A stretch of DNA of 64,000 bases from Spirochaetaceae bacterium bin103 (GTDB taxonomy: Bacteria > Spirochaetota > Spirochaetia > SZUA-6 > Bin103). Numbering within the stretch: the stretch's first letter is position 1; the number at the start of each line of letters is the position of its first letter. The DNA is taken from NCBI GenBank assembly GCA_002238925.1, contig MPNH01000003.1, positions 62,001-126,000 of the forward strand. Reading direction: 5' to 3'. Under the pieces are notes generated by a model. That model was not told the origin of the DNA. It saw nothing but the letters and a program-made list of their open reading frames with translations, and did not search any database. Below, in pieces: positions 7,727 to 20,061 of the stretch. A program made the translations under genes and the position numbers.

Positions 7727-10700
7727 GTGAAGCTGACCCAATCACCGGCGCAGAGTTCGGGCGGTGCGAATGCCGGCAGCGCGCCTGCGCTTGATGTCTT
7801 TGCGCTCCGCGACAGCGTCGTCGGCGAGTACCAGCGCTTCGCTACGTCGTTCACGACGATCCACGCGCCGGACATTCGCCAGCAGGTCGACGCCATCTAC
7901 GCTGAGAGTCGTTACTGGCCGGAGCCGCTGATCCAGATCAATCCCAGCTACAAGCGCACCACGGACGTCGGTTCCCTGGTTGCGAGCGGCGTGCTGCACC
8001 CGGGCTGCGCCGACATATTCCGCGCGGACAGGGAGCCGCTGTCTCTCTACAAGCACCAGGAGCAGGCGATCGCGCTTGCAGCCGAGGACGAGAGCTTCGT
8101 GGTCACAACGGGTACCGGGTCCGGCAAGTCACTGTGCTTCTTTATCCCCATCGTCAACCATGTGCTGGCCGCGCGGCGGACCAGCGCACAACGGCGTACC
8201 GAAGCCATCGTCGTCTACCCGATGAACGCGCTCGCGAACTCGCAGATGGACGAGCTGCGCAAGTTCATCGGCCAGGTGCCCGGGGACCGGCCCATCACGT
8301 TCGCCCGCTACACGGGGCAGGAGGACAAGGACGAGCGCAGGCGGGTTGCCGACCATCCGCCGGACATTCTCCTGACCAACTTCATGATGCTGGAGCTGCT
8401 GATGACGCGGCAGGAGGAGCTCGACCGCCGCGTCATCGGCAACTGCGCCGGCCTCCGGTTCCTGGTCCTGGACGAGCTGCACACCTACCGCGGCCGCCAG
8501 GGTGCGGACGTGGCGCTGCTGGTGCGCCGGGTCCGGGAGCGCCTGCAGCCGGAGAAGCTCTTGTGCATCGGGACATCGGCCACGATGGCCAGCGAAGGAT
8601 CGCAGAAGGACAAGGGCCGGGTGGTCGCCGGCGTCGCCTCCAAGCTGTTCGGAATGCCAAGCAAAGGATCCCAAAGGGCAAGGGCCGGGGGGGCCGCGGC
8701 CTCCCCCCCAAACCTGTCCGGAACCCCGACCCCCGACACAAACACCACCCCCAAACCCTCGAACGCACCACGGATTCGACCGCCACCGCCGATTCGGTAC
8801 GGGCAGAGCTCGGTGTCGCCATCGATGCCGGCGTTGCGCCCGACATCTCAGACGCCGCGCTTCGCCAGCACCCGCTCGCGGTTTGGGTGGAGACCCGTCT
8901 CGGCATCTCGTTCGCCGAGGTCGATCAGCGCTGGGTCCGTGCCAAGCCCATGACCGTGACCGAAGCGGTGAACCAGCTCGCCGCAGAATCCGGTCGATCC
9001 AAGGCCGCCTGCGGCAACGCGCTGCGCGACCTTCTGCTCGTGTCGAGTGTCCCCGAGCGGGAACGCAGCGGGGATCCTTCCACGAACGAGAACAGCTTCT
9101 ACTCGTTCAAGCTGCACCAGTTCATCTCTGGCGCCGGCCACGCTTACCTGACGATCGAGCCGGCCGGCACCCGCACCGTGACGGTGGATGGCCAGCAGTT
9201 CCATCCCGGCCAAGAAGAAAAGCGCCTGTACTCCGTACACTTCTGCCGCGAGTGCGGGCACGAATACCACCCGGTGCGGCTCGTGCACCAGGAGGGGGAG
9301 GCGTCGTTCCTCGCACGCGACATTGATGACGTGCCTCCCCCCGCGCAGGACGGGTCCGAAGGCGATGGGCAAGAGGCGCAGCCCGAGGGCGAACTCTTCG
9401 GCTTCCTGACACCGCACCCGCCCGGCGACACCGATTTCACGTTCGACGACCGCGACGAGGACTACCCGGAGGCCTGGCTCGAGTTCGACGCCGCCGGCCG
9501 CCCACGGCTCAAGCGCTACTACCGCGAAGCGCGTGCGCGTCGCTTCACGGTCGCCCCCGACGGGCGAATCGGTTCGGGAACGAGGGTATGGTTCTTGCCG
9601 GGCAAGTTCCGGCTCTGTCTGCGCTGCGGGAATACCCAGGGCGGTGCCGCACGCGACCGCACCCGGCTGGCGTCGCTCTCGGCAGAGGGCCGCAGCTCCG
9701 CGACCACCGTGCTCGTGGCCAGCGCACTGCGCTGGATGCACGGCGCCGAGTCGATGGACCCGTACACGCGCAAGCTGCTCGGCTTCACCGACAACCGTCA
9801 GGACGCGGCGCTGCAGGCCGGTCACTTCAACGACTTCCTGTTTGTCAGCCTCGTTCGCGCAGGCTTTTTCGGTGCGCTGCAAGAGGCCGGCTCCACGGGG
9901 CTGCGCAGCGACCAACTGGGCATCGCCATGCAGCGCACGCTTGGGTTCGACCAACCGAAAGAGCAGATCCGCGCCGAGTGGCTGCTGGAGCCGTCGCTGC
10001 GCGGTTTCAACCTGCAAGAGGCGGAGGGCACCCTCCGGCAGGTACTGAGCTACCGCGTCTGGTTCGACCAACGGCGCGGCTGGCGGTACACGAACCCCAA
10101 CCTGGAGCAACTCGACATGGTCCGGGTGGCGTACCTCGGCATCGACGAGCTGGCCTCCGACGACGAGTTGTTCGCGGATGCGCACCCGCTGCTGCAGCAG
10201 GCCAGCCACACGGTCCGCAAAGAAGTGTATGGGGCGCTGCTCGACCACATGCGTGAGTGGATGGCGATCCGCAGCCAGGTGCTGGACACCGCCGTGATCG
10301 AGCAGTTGGTCGCGAAGTCGCACAGCCGCCTCCGGCCGCCCTGGGGATTCGGCCGCGACGAGAAACCGAGAGGTGCGCGCTGGTTGATGATCGTGGCGCC
10401 GACGCGCCGGGCGAGCACGCTGCGCGACATGGATTTGATCATGCGCGGCGGCTCACGCAGTGGTCTGGGGCGCAAGCTGCGCTCCAGGAAGCTTTGGGGC
10501 GGGGAGCCATTGGTCCGCGACCTTGACTCAAAGGGTTTCGACCGGCTCGTCGGCGACCTGCTCCGCGTGGGCGCGACGCACGGCCTGGTTGCGGAGGAGA
10601 GCACCCCGTTCGACCAGCCCGGGTGGCGCCTCAACGACGCGTGCGTGCTTTTCCAATTGGGCGGCGCGTCGGCGGAGAGCGGCGATTCCAGGCGGAACGC

Positions 10701-13250
10701 GTTCTTCCGCGACCTGTACGAGAACCTGGCGAGAATGCTGCGCGCGCCGATGCATCCGCTGTTCGGGTTCGAGGCACGCGAGCACACCGCTCAGGTGGAT
10801 CCCGACAACCGGGAAATCCGGGAGAAACGGTTCCGCTTCGGCGAGCGGGAACGCCAGGAGCTTGGCGAGGACGGGCAGCGGCTCCGGGAGGTCGGCGAGG
10901 CCAATCGCTTCCTGCCGGTCCTGTTCTGCTCCCCGACGATGGAGCTTGGCGTCGACATCGCGGCGCTCAACGCGGTCCACATGCGCAACGTACCGCCCAC
11001 ACCGGCGAACTACGCTCAGCGCGGCGGGCGCGCGGGCCGCAACGGACAGGCCGCCCTGGTGGTTACCTACGCGTCGTCGCAGAGTCCGCACGACCAGCAC
11101 TTCTTCCACGAGCCCAAGGAGATGGTCCACGGCGAGGTGCGTGCGCCGGTGCTGGAGCTTGCGAACCGGGATCTGGTAGACAGCCACCTGCAGGCGGTCT
11201 GGCTGTCGTGCGTCGAACAGCCGCTCGACCCCTGCATTGCGGAACTGCTGGTTCTGAATGACCCCGCCCGTCCGCTGGACCCGGACCTCAAGGCCGCGCT
11301 GGAAGAAAGCCGCGCCGCCGACCGCGCAGGGCAACGGATTCGGCGCGTCCTCGACCTGGTGGAAGCCGAACTCACGCCCGAGATCGCTCCCTGGTACACG
11401 GGCCGGGATGCCTATTCGGACACCATCGTGGCTTTGGCAACGGAGCGTTTCGACGAGGCGTTTCATCGCTGGCGAGACCTGTTCGCCGCCGCCGAGGAAC
11501 AGCGCGACGCCGCGCGCCGGACCATGGACGACTATTCCACTCCCTACCAGGAGAAGCGCGCCGCGCAGACGCGCCACGCGCAGGCGGTGGACCAGCTCAC
11601 CCTGCTGCAGCGTGGAACCAATGCGCTGTCGAGCGACTTCTACACCTACCGCTACCTCGCCACCGAAGGCTTCCTGCCGGGGTACAACTTCCCCAGGCTC
11701 CCCCTGCTCGCCTACATCCCGGCGGGCCGCAATGGCCGCGGACGGCAGACCTACCTGCAGCGGCCGCGCTTCCTCGCGCTCGCCGAGTTCGGCCCCCGCA
11801 GCCTCGTGTATCACGAAGGGCAGGCCCACCGGGTCGTACGCGCGCTCCTGTCGCTCGGTCACCGCGATTCCGCGACGCCCGATGCGGAACTTCCCACCAA
11901 GCCGGTGCGCATCTGCGCAAGCTGCGGCGCGGGTCACTTCGACGATGAACTTTCCATGTGCCACGCGTGCGGGGACTCGCTCGGCGACGCCGAGGTGGTG
12001 GGCAACACCTACCGCATCGAGAACGTCGCCACACAGCCGGCCGAGCAGATCACCGCCAACGACGAGGAGCGCCAGCGCCAGGGCTTCGATCTGCAGACAA
12101 CCTTCGAATGGGCGATTCGCGACCAGGCGATCGACGTACGCCGCGCGACCGCCTCGGACGGCGCCGGCGAGATCGTCCACTTGGCCTACGGCGCCGGGGC
12201 AACGATCACGCGCCTCAACAAGGGCTTGCGCCGAAGGGCCAACAAGAAGATCCTCGGCTTCCGCATCGATCCGGTGTCGGGTTACTGGGCCAAGAACGAG
12301 GACGACGCGGACGAAAACCCGCTCGATCCGACCGCCTCGCCGCGGCAATGGATCGTCCCCAGCGTTCAGGACCGCCGCAACGCGCTGCTGTTTCGACCCG
12401 CCGACGACACCCATTCCGAGGTCACCATGGCCACCGTCCAGCATGCCCTCCTGCGCGGCATCGAAGCGGCGTTCCAACTGGAGGAAGGCGAGATGCTCGC
12501 CGAGCCGATGCCGACCCGCGACGTCCGCAACGGCTTCCTGCTGTACGAGGCCACCGAAGGCGGAGCCGGCGTGCTGACCCGGCTCCGGACTCAGGAAGAC
12601 ACGCTCCCCAGCGTGGCCCCAACGGCTCCCTGTGGTACGAGGCCACCGAAGGCGGAGCCGGCGTGCTGACCCGGCTCGTGAGCCAGGAAGACAGCCTCGC
12701 CAGCGTGGCCCGAACGGCGCTCCAGATCATGCATCTCTCGGTCAGCGAGGACCGTGTGCCCGACTCTCCGGAAGAGCTTGCCGATGTTCCGGACACGGCC
12801 TGCGTGGCGGCCTGCTACCGGTGCCTGATGTCATACTACAACCAGCCCGACCACGAACTGCTCGACCGTCGCGATGAGGACGCTCGGGCCATGCTGGTGC
12901 GCCTGGCGCACGCCCGTACACTTCCCCCGAGCCCTGCCGAAGACGTACTCAGTGGTAGGCTCGGTGGTAGTATTGGTGCAACCGCCACCCTGTCGTTCGA
13001 GCCCCTGTGGCTCAAGGAAGCAACGCGGCGCGGAATTCCGGCGCCGGATCCGGAGCCGCTCTCGGCGGGCGACCGGTCCGTGCGCTACGTTTGGCGCAGG
13101 CACTACGTTGCTGCTGTCATCGACAACACCGACCTTCCAGCCCAACAGGCTATGGAGGATCTCGGATTCGAGGTGATTCATTTCGAGGATCCTGCCGGCT
13201 GGAACACAAGCTTCGCGATGCTCGCTTCCGCTCTGGGGCAAGCGCCGTGA
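7727..13250 (+). CDS. DEAD/DEAH helicase with DUF1998 (MZB) C-terminus, DISARM-like; reading frame broken twice
   Basis: Large superfamily 2 helicase, about 1830 residues if repaired. Visible motifs are Walker A TGTGSGKS (near 8110), a DEAH-type box LVLDELHTY (near 8470), GTSATM (near 8570) and motif VI QRGGRAGRNG (near 11020). Zinc-binding pairs are CREC (9246), CLRC (9616), CASC (11914) and CHAC (11960), and the DUF1998/MZB signature CYRCLMSYYNQPDH lies near 12810. DUF1998 helicases include MrfA and DISARM DrmA/DrmB. The frame shifts near 8690 and near 12600, each time at a tandem duplication, so the gene may be intact in the organism. Start chosen at GTG 7727 behind GCAGG. Its last bases overlap the SNF2 gene (GTGA). 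Confidence 0.85.
8591..8727 (+). repeat. Tandem duplication with a degraded second copy, inside the helicase
   Basis: 8591-8658 is followed by a second version at 8660-8727 in which the middle has become runs of G and C (about GGGGGGG then CCCCCCC). It causes the first frame change in the helicase. The good copy encodes the normal helicase sequence; the second has no counterpart in the family as I know it. Confidence 0.7.
12544..12727 (+). repeat. 92-base tandem duplication inside the helicase
   Basis: 12544-12635 and 12636-12727 are near-identical, both encoding YEATEGGAGVLTRL then a Q-ED-L-S-VA section. The unit is not a multiple of three, so it pushes the C-terminal DUF1998 part into another frame. 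The second copy continues into the natural sequence; the first diverges more. Confidence 0.8.
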
Positions 13251-16030
13251 GCGGTCTCGCCTATGCGCCGGGGAGCCTGGTCAGCGCACGCGGGCGCGAA
13301 TGGGTGGTGCTGACCGGAAGTTCGGCGGACACGTTGCGGGTCCGTCCCATCACGGGAACGGACGAAGATCGCACGCTGATTTACCTGCCGCTGGAGGCAG
13401 AGCCGGTGCGCGAGGCGCGCTTCCCGTTGCCGAATGTGCACCAGTTCGGCGGGCACGATTCCGCCCTGCTGCTGCGCGACGCACTACTGCTGTCGCTGCG
13501 GCGCGGCGCCGGACCGTTCCGCAGTTTCGGGCAGATCTCGGTCGAGCCGCGCGCCTACCAACTCGTGCCGCTGCTGATGGCCCTCAAGCTCGATCCGGTG
13601 CGCTTGCTGATCGCCGACGATGTCGGCGTGGGCAAGACGATCGAGGCCCTGCTGATTGCCCGCGAGTTGCTCGACCGCGGCGACATCGATCGCACCGTCG
13701 TCCTGTGTCCGCCGCACCTCGTGGACCAGTGGGTCACTGAGCTGGAGGTTCGCTTCCATATCCACGCCGTGGCCGTGACCGCCCAGAGCACGCGGCGCCT
13801 GGAGCGGGGCATCCCGCCCGGGGCGAGCATCTTCTCGCAGTTCCCGCACACGGTGGTCAGCCTCGACTACGTGAAAACCAGCGAGCGGCGAGACCACTTC
13901 CTGCAGGCGTGTCCCGACTTCGTGATCGTGGACGAGGCCCACACGTGCGCCGCCGGCGGGCAGCGCCGGCATCAGCGGCGCGAACTGCTGCAGGGCCTGG
14001 CCGCCAGCCCTACGCGGCACCTCGTTCTGCTCACGGCGACTCCGCACAGCGGCGACGACGACGCGTTCTACCGGTTGCTCGGCCTGCTCGCGCCGGACTT
14101 CGAGCGCCTGGCCGAGGTTGAGGATGCCGAGCGCGAGCGTCTGCGCAGGCGTCTGGCGAGTCATTTCGTGCAGAGACGGCGCCCCGACATCGCCGAGTGG
14201 CGCGACGGCGACATCTTCCCGCGCCGCGAAACGCGGGAACTCACCTACAACCTCACGGGAAGGTGGGAAGCCTTCTTCAACGACGTGCTCGACTACTGCG
14301 CCGAGGTCGTGGAGACAGACGCCGGAAACGAGCAACGGCAGCGCCTCAACTTCTGGGGAACGCTCGCGCTCCTGCGTTGCACCGGTTCGAGCCCGGTTGC
14401 GGCCGTGCTGGCGTTGCGCACCCGTGCTGGAGAGGATCTGGGCGACGAGGCCCGCGAGGATCTGCTCGATCGCATTTTCGACGGCGACTCGGACGCACTG
14501 GTAGCGGACGACGTCGAGCCCCCGGCTGGTGGCGACAGCCCGACCCTGGCACGGCTGATCGGGCAGGCCGAGAGCCTCGCCGGCCAGAGCGGCGATCCGA
14601 AGCTCCGGACCGCCTCGTTGCATGTCACGGAGCTGGTCAACGAAGGGTTCAACGTGGTGGTGTTCTGCCGCTTCATTGCAACCGCCCACTACGTGGCCCG
14701 CCACCTGCGCGACCGCCTCAAAGGAGTTGCCGTGGGTGTCGTGACCGGCGAACTGCCCCCCGACGAGCGCGCGACGCGCGTCGCCGAGATCGGTGCAACG
14801 GAGGGCTCCAGGGTGCTGGTCACCACCGACTGCCTGTCGGAGGGAGTGAACCTGCAGGACTACTTCGACGCCGTGGTGCACTACGACCTGTCGTGGAACC
14901 CCACGCGCCACGAGCAGCGCGAGGGCCGAGTGGACCGCTTCGGCCAACCGAGCAAAACGGTGCGCGCCACGCTCCTGTACGGCGACAACCCGATCGACGG
15001 CGCGGTACTGCAGGTGATCCTGCGCAAGGCTGCCCGCATCCGGGAGGAGCTGGGGGTCCCCGTGCCGGTGCCGGACGAGGGCCACTCGCTGACGCAGGCG
15101 CTGTTGAAAGCCGTACTCCTGCGGCGGCGCGGCCGCTCAGCAGAAGCCGAGGGGCAACAGCTCGAGTTGTTCGAGGACCAATGGCGGGATACGAGAAGGA
15201 AGGCGATAAGGAATCGTACCGTGTTCGCCCAGCGCCGCATCCGGCCCGACGAGGTGCTGCCGGAGTGGCACAAGAGCCGCGCCGCCGTCGGCAGCCGCGA
15301 AGACGTGGAGCGGTTCGCCGGCCGCGCCCTTGCCCGGCTCGGTTCCGGGCTCGAACCGACCGGCCGGGGGTTCAAGGTCCCCACTGCGCCACTGCCGGCA
15401 GAGGTTCGCGAGCGCCTGGAGACGGAGGACATCGCAGGCACGGTTGCCATTGACTTCGCCTATCCCTCGGCGCCGGGATGCCGTCCTGTTCAGCGCAGCC
15501 ATCCGCTCATCGCGGTCCTCGCCGAGACACTGCTCGCGCGCACCCTCTCGGTCGCAGGCAATGGCTCCATTGCCAGGGATCCGTCGGTGCTCGGACGGGT
15601 TGGATGCTGGATATCCGAGGGAGTGCGCGCCCGCTCGACGGTGGTGCTGCTCCGGCTGCGCCACCAGCTCGTGACACGTACCCGGCACGCGGAAACGACC
15701 CTGATGGTTGAGGAGGCGGCCGCACTGGCCTGGATCGGCGCCGCAACCGCGGACCCGGTTCCCGAGTCCGATGCCATCGGGCTGCTCGCCCACGCTCCTG
15801 CCGGCGATCCGCCGCGGCATGTGCGAGAACGGGAGGTCGCACGAGCGCTTGCCCTGCTCCGGGAGCGGGCGGCACTGTTTGAGACGTGCGCGACGGCACG
15901 CGCCGACGCCTTGCTCGAAGACCATCTGCGCGTGCGCGAAGCCGGCAGGGCGACCGGGAGGACCACCGTGCAGGCACTCCCGCGTCCCGACGTGATCGGC
16001 GTGTACGTGCTCCTTCCGAGGTTGGACTGA
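13247..16030 (+). CDS. SNF2-family helicase, DrmD-like
   Basis: A 927-residue SNF2/RapA-like ATPase. N-terminal residues 1-110 look like a small beta-domain, then come Walker A DDVGVGKTIEALL (about residues 122-134), a DEAH box VIVDEAHTC (about 226-234), the TATPHSGDDDAF segment and motif VI QREGRVDRFGQ (about 557-567). Length and motif order fit DISARM DrmD and related SNF2 proteins encoded beside DUF1998 helicases. It starts with GTG at 13247, overlapping the helicase stop (GTGA), and ends three bases before the methyltransferase start. Its reading frame is intact. Confidence 0.85.
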   Translation: MSGLAYAPGSLVSARGREWVVLTGSSADTLRVRPITGTDEDRTLIYLPLEAEPVREARFPLPNVHQFGGHDSALLLRDALLLSLRRGAGPFRSFGQISVEPRAYQLVPLLMALKLDPVRLLIADDVGVGKTIEALLIARELLDRGDIDRTVVLCPPHLVDQWVTELEVRFHIHAVAVTAQSTRRLERGIPPGASIFSQFPHTVVSLDYVKTSERRDHFLQACPDFVIVDEAHTCAAGGQRRHQRRELLQGLAASPTRHLVLLTATPHSGDDDAFYRLLGLLAPDFERLAEVEDAERERLRRRLASHFVQRRRPDIAEWRDGDIFPRRETRELTYNLTGRWEAFFNDVLDYCAEVVETDAGNEQRQRLNFWGTLALLRCTGSSPVAAVLALRTRAGEDLGDEAREDLLDRIFDGDSDALVADDVEPPAGGDSPTLARLIGQAESLAGQSGDPKLRTASLHVTELVNEGFNVVVFCRFIATAHYVARHLRDRLKGVAVGVVTGELPPDERATRVAEIGATEGSRVLVTTDCLSEGVNLQDYFDAVVHYDLSWNPTRHEQREGRVDRFGQPSKTVRATLLYGDNPIDGAVLQVILRKAARIREELGVPVPVPDEGHSLTQALLKAVLLRRRGRSAEAEGQQLELFEDQWRDTRRKAIRNRTVFAQRRIRPDEVLPEWHKSRAAVGSREDVERFAGRALARLGSGLEPTGRGFKVPTAPLPAEVRERLETEDIAGTVAIDFAYPSAPGCRPVQRSHPLIAVLAETLLARTLSVAGNGSIARDPSVLGRVGCWISEGVRARSTVVLLRLRHQLVTRTRHAETTLMVEEAAALAWIGAATADPVPESDAIGLLAHAPAGDPPRHVREREVARALALLRERAALFETCATARADALLEDHLRVREAGRATGRTTVQALPRPDVIGVYVLLPRLD

Positions 16031-16033
16031 CCG

Positions 16034-19000
16034 GTGGCGCCTCGCCGCAGCAGCCTGAGCGGGCCTCGGCTCGCCTTCGATGCCCTGTCGATCGAGGGCG
16101 GCATCATCGGCGCCGAGTGGCTCGGAAGAGTGGCGCAGCTCCAGGCCGCGGCCCAGGAACCGGCCGACTACCGCATTCCCAAGGGGCTCGAGATTCGCGA
16201 CGAGATTGCCCGCGGCTGGCGTATCGCCCAGGCGTGCTTCCAGGAGATGGAGGCCGGCCGGGCCGTCGGCGGCAACGCGCGCGTGCTGGCAGAGGAGTTC
16301 CTGCAGGTTCTTCTCTGCGACGCGCTGGGCTTCGCATCCCTCACCCGCACGGCGCCGGTTACCATCGGCGACCGCGCGTATCCGGTTCGGTTCTTTGCCC
16401 TCGGCGACCGGGTTCCTGTGGTAGCTGCGCCGGCGGGAGCGGGCCTGGACACCCGCGTACCCGAACTGGGAGACGACCAGCGGCGCCGCACCGCGTTCGG
16501 CTTGCTGCAGGAGATGCTGAACGCCTCCGACGCGGCGTTGTGGGGCATCGCGTCGGACGGGCTCTCGCTACGGGTCGCGCGCGACAACGCCAGTCTCACG
16601 CGCCCAGCGTGGATCGAAGCCGACCTGGCCCGAATCTTTACCGAGGACCTGTACCCGGACTTCGCCGCCTTCTGGCTGCTTGTGCACGAGTCCCGCTTCG
16701 GCAGCGCGGACGCTCCGTCCGTGACCTGCCCGCTGGAGTTGTGGCGGGGGGAGGGGCGGGGGGGGGGGCGCGCAGCGGGGCGGACGCGCCGTCCGTGACC
16801 TGCCCGCTGGAGTTGTGGCGGGAGGCGGCCCGGCAGGAGGGAACGCAGGCCCGCGACCGCCTCAGCGCCGGCTTTCAGGAGGCGCTGAAGATACTGGGGC
16901 AGGGGTTCCTGTCGCACACCGCGAACGCCAAGCTGCGGTCGGCGCTGCACTCCGGCGACCTCACGACCGATCGCTACTTCGGGCAACTCCTGCGGCTCGT
17001 CTATCGACTCATCTTTCTACTCACGGTGGAAGAACGGGACCTGCTGCACCCGAGGGACGCGTCCGACTCGGCCCGCCAGCTCTATGCCGATGGCTACGCC
17101 CTGCGCCGCCTGCGCGACCGGGCGGTGCGCCGCGGCGCCCACGACCGGCATGGGGACCTGTGGGAGGCGGTCAAGATCGTCTTCCGGGGTCTTGCCGGGG
17201 GCGAGCCGCGTCTCGGGCTGCCCGCGCTCGCCGGCCTGTTCGCGCCCGAGGAGTGCCCGGAGCTGGACGCCGCGAAGATCGACAACCGTGCACTCTTGGG
17301 CGCCTTGTTCCACCTGGCTTGGCTTCGCGAACCCGCCGGACTGGTACGCGTGAACTGGCGCGACATGGGCCCGGACGAGCTCGGATACGTGTACGAGGGC
17401 CTCCTGGAGTTGGTCCCGCAGATTACCCGGGACGGGCGTTCCTTCGCCTTCGCGAGTGCCGACCAGAGCCGTGGCCACGCACGCAAGACGACCGGCAGCT
17501 ACTACACACCGGACGAACTCGTGCAACTCCTGCTGACCAGCTCCCTCGATCCGGTGGTCAAGCACACCGTCGGAGCCCATCCCGACCGCGCCGCCGACGC
17601 GCTCCTGGAACTGGCCGTCGTCGACCCCGCCTGCGGATCGGGACACTTCCTGCTCGCGGCGGCGCGCCGGCTCGCCGACCACGTCGCCCGCATCCGATCC
17701 ACCGGCACGCCCACGCCGGACGACTACCAGCGCGCGCTGCGCGACGTGGTGCGCCGCTGCATCTACGGCGTAGACATGAACCCGCTGGCCGTGGAGCTGT
17801 GCAAGGTGAGCCTGTGGATGGAGTCGATCGATCCGGGCCTCCCGCTCACCTTCCTGGAGAGCCACATCCGGTGCGGCAACTCCCTCATAGGCACCACCCG
17901 CGCGCTGATGGGGGCCCAGGTGCCGGAGGCCGCCTGGGTGGCCCTGGAAGGAGACGACCGCAAGGTCACCCGATCGCTCAAGCGTCGCAACAAGGAAGAG
18001 ATCGAAGGACAACTCAGCCTGCTGTTCGAACCCCGCGACGAGACCGACTCGCTCCGCGATGCGATGCGCGCGGTCGAGCAGTCCCCGGACGCTGATGCCG
18101 CCACCCTGGCGGGCAAGCAGGAGCAGTGGCGGGCACTGCTCGTGTCACAGGCCTACGAGCACGAGAAGCTGGTGGCCGACGCGTGGTGCGCCGCCTTCCT
18201 CTGGCCCAAGACCGAACCAGGAGAGGTGGCCGAGGCCGCACCCACCACTGCCGCCTGGCTCGCCCTGCGCGACCAGGAGGTTGCCCCGTCCCCGGTGCTG
18301 GTCGAGACCACGCGCTGCATCGCCGAGGACTACCGCCTGTTCCACTGGGAGCTGGCGTTCCCGCACGTCTTCGCGCGGGGCGGCTTCGACGTCGTGCTCG
18401 GCAACCCGCCGTGGGAGCGGATCAAACTCCAGGAGCAGGAGTTCTTCGCTACGCGCGAGCCCGCGATCGCCAACGCACGCAACGCGGCCGCAAGAAAGAA
18501 GCTCATCGCCGCGCTGCCAGCCACCAACCCCGTTCTCTGGAAGGACTGGACCAGCGCAACACGCGTCGCACAAGGCCAGAGCAACTTCGTCCGCCAATCT
18601 CGTCGCTACCCGCTCTGCGGCAAGGGCGACGTGAATACCTACGCGCTATTCGCCGAGCACAACTGGAACATGATGGGCTCGCGCGGCCGCGCAGGATTCG
18701 TAGTGCCGAGCGGCATCGCGACGGACAAACCAACCAAGGAATACTTCCAGGCAATCCTGCAATCGCGTGCCCTGCATTCAATGTGGGAATTCGAGAACGA
18801 GGGCTTTTTTACGGCCGGCAAGGGCCACATGCTAAGATTCGCACTGACAACTCTCTCCGGTGGCGACGACGCGTCGGCGGCCGACTTTCTTTTTCAGGGG
18901 CAGGCGGTCTCTGACGTGGATGACCCTGAACGTCACTTCACCCTCAGCGCGACAGACATCCACACGGTCAACCCGAATACGGGAACCTGCCCCATCTTTC

Positions 19001-20061
19001 GGACCAAGCGTGACGCCGCCATCGCGCTCGCAATCTACCGACGCGCCGGTGTGCTGTGGAGAGAAGGCGACCCGGACGGAAATCCCTGGGGCTTGCGATT
19101 CCTTAGCATGTTTCACATGACCGACGACTCCGCACTCTTCCGCATTGGCGCTGACTTGGTGTCCGCCGGGTGGAGGCTGTCAGTCGACCGGTTCGAGAAG
19201 GACGGAAGATCTATGCTGCCGCTGTACGAAGCAAAGATGATCTACCAGTACAACCACAGGCGCGGCACATTCGAAGGTCTACCTCCCGGAAAGAGACCGC
19301 ATCGGTTACCATCCCCATCTGACGCGAGACTGGCCGATACAGGGTATGCGGTTTTGCCGTTCTACTGGGTCTCTGAGGAGGAAACCAATACCCGTCTGGA
19401 TGGAGTCTGGCACCATGAGTGGCTGCTCGGTTGGCGCGACGTGACGGATTCGCGAGCGAGTGCCCGCACCGTAGTCGCGTGCATCGTTCCGAGGACCGCC
19501 GCAAGTAACAGTTTGTTTATTTTGATGCCGTCTCATAGCACGCAACAAGTGGCCAACCTCTACGCGAACCTTGCAAGTATACCGTTCGATTATTGCGCTA
19601 GGCAAAAGGTTGGCGGACTTCATGTGAATTACTTTACCATGCGGCAGCTTCCCGCGCTCCGCCCGTCGGCGTACACCATTCCCTCCCCGTGGGAGCGTTC
19701 TACTCAGGTTCGCTACTGGCTCCTGCCACGTGTCCTGGAACTCACGTACACCACATGGAGTCTGAAGCCATTCGCCGAAGATATCGGTGACGACGGCCCT
19801 CCATTTATCTGGGATTTCGAGCGCCGTTTTCAACTCCAGTGTGAGATCGACGCCGCATTCTTCCACTTGTACGGCATCTCACTGGACAACACCGCCTATA
19901 TCCTTGACACGTTTCCCGTCCTCGAGCGGTCGGAGATACGTGAGTACGGCGAGTACCGGACAAAGGCTACGGTGCTGGCAACCTACGACGCACTTGCGGC
20001 GGCGGCTGCCAGTGGCGTGCCATACGAGTCGCCGCTTGGACCGCCCAGGAGGGCGAAATGA
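16034..20061 (+). CDS. Eco57I/PglX-like N6-adenine DNA methyltransferase (DrmMI-like), with one frameshift
   Basis: About 1320 residues if repaired. The SAM-binding motif is VVDPACGSGHFLLAAA (near 17620) and the catalytic motif is GNPPWERI (near 18403), as in N6-adenine methyltransferases of the Eco57I class. The N-terminal ~240 residues and a long C-terminal region (target recognition, no clear PD-ExK nuclease seen) flank the catalytic core. The frame changes at a duplicated, G-rich stretch at 16706-16822. Start GTG 16034, three bases after the SNF2 stop. Its stop overlaps the next ATG (ATGA at 20058-20061). In DISARM such an enzyme marks self DNA. Confidence 0.85.
16706..16822 (+). repeat. 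Duplicated 43-base segment with G-rich spacer, inside the methyltransferase
   Basis: 16706-16748 and 16780-16822 both encode the ADAPSVTCPLELWR section. Between them is a spacer with an 11-base G run (16758-16768). The net insertion of 74 bases breaks the frame. Looks like the same type of lesion as in the helicase. Confidence 0.75.

Noticed and set aside
8591-12727. Programmed frameshifting in the DUF1998 helicase
   Set aside because: Each frame change coincides with a tandem duplication carrying G or C runs rather than a slippery heptamer with a downstream structure; the duplicates explain the shifts more simply.
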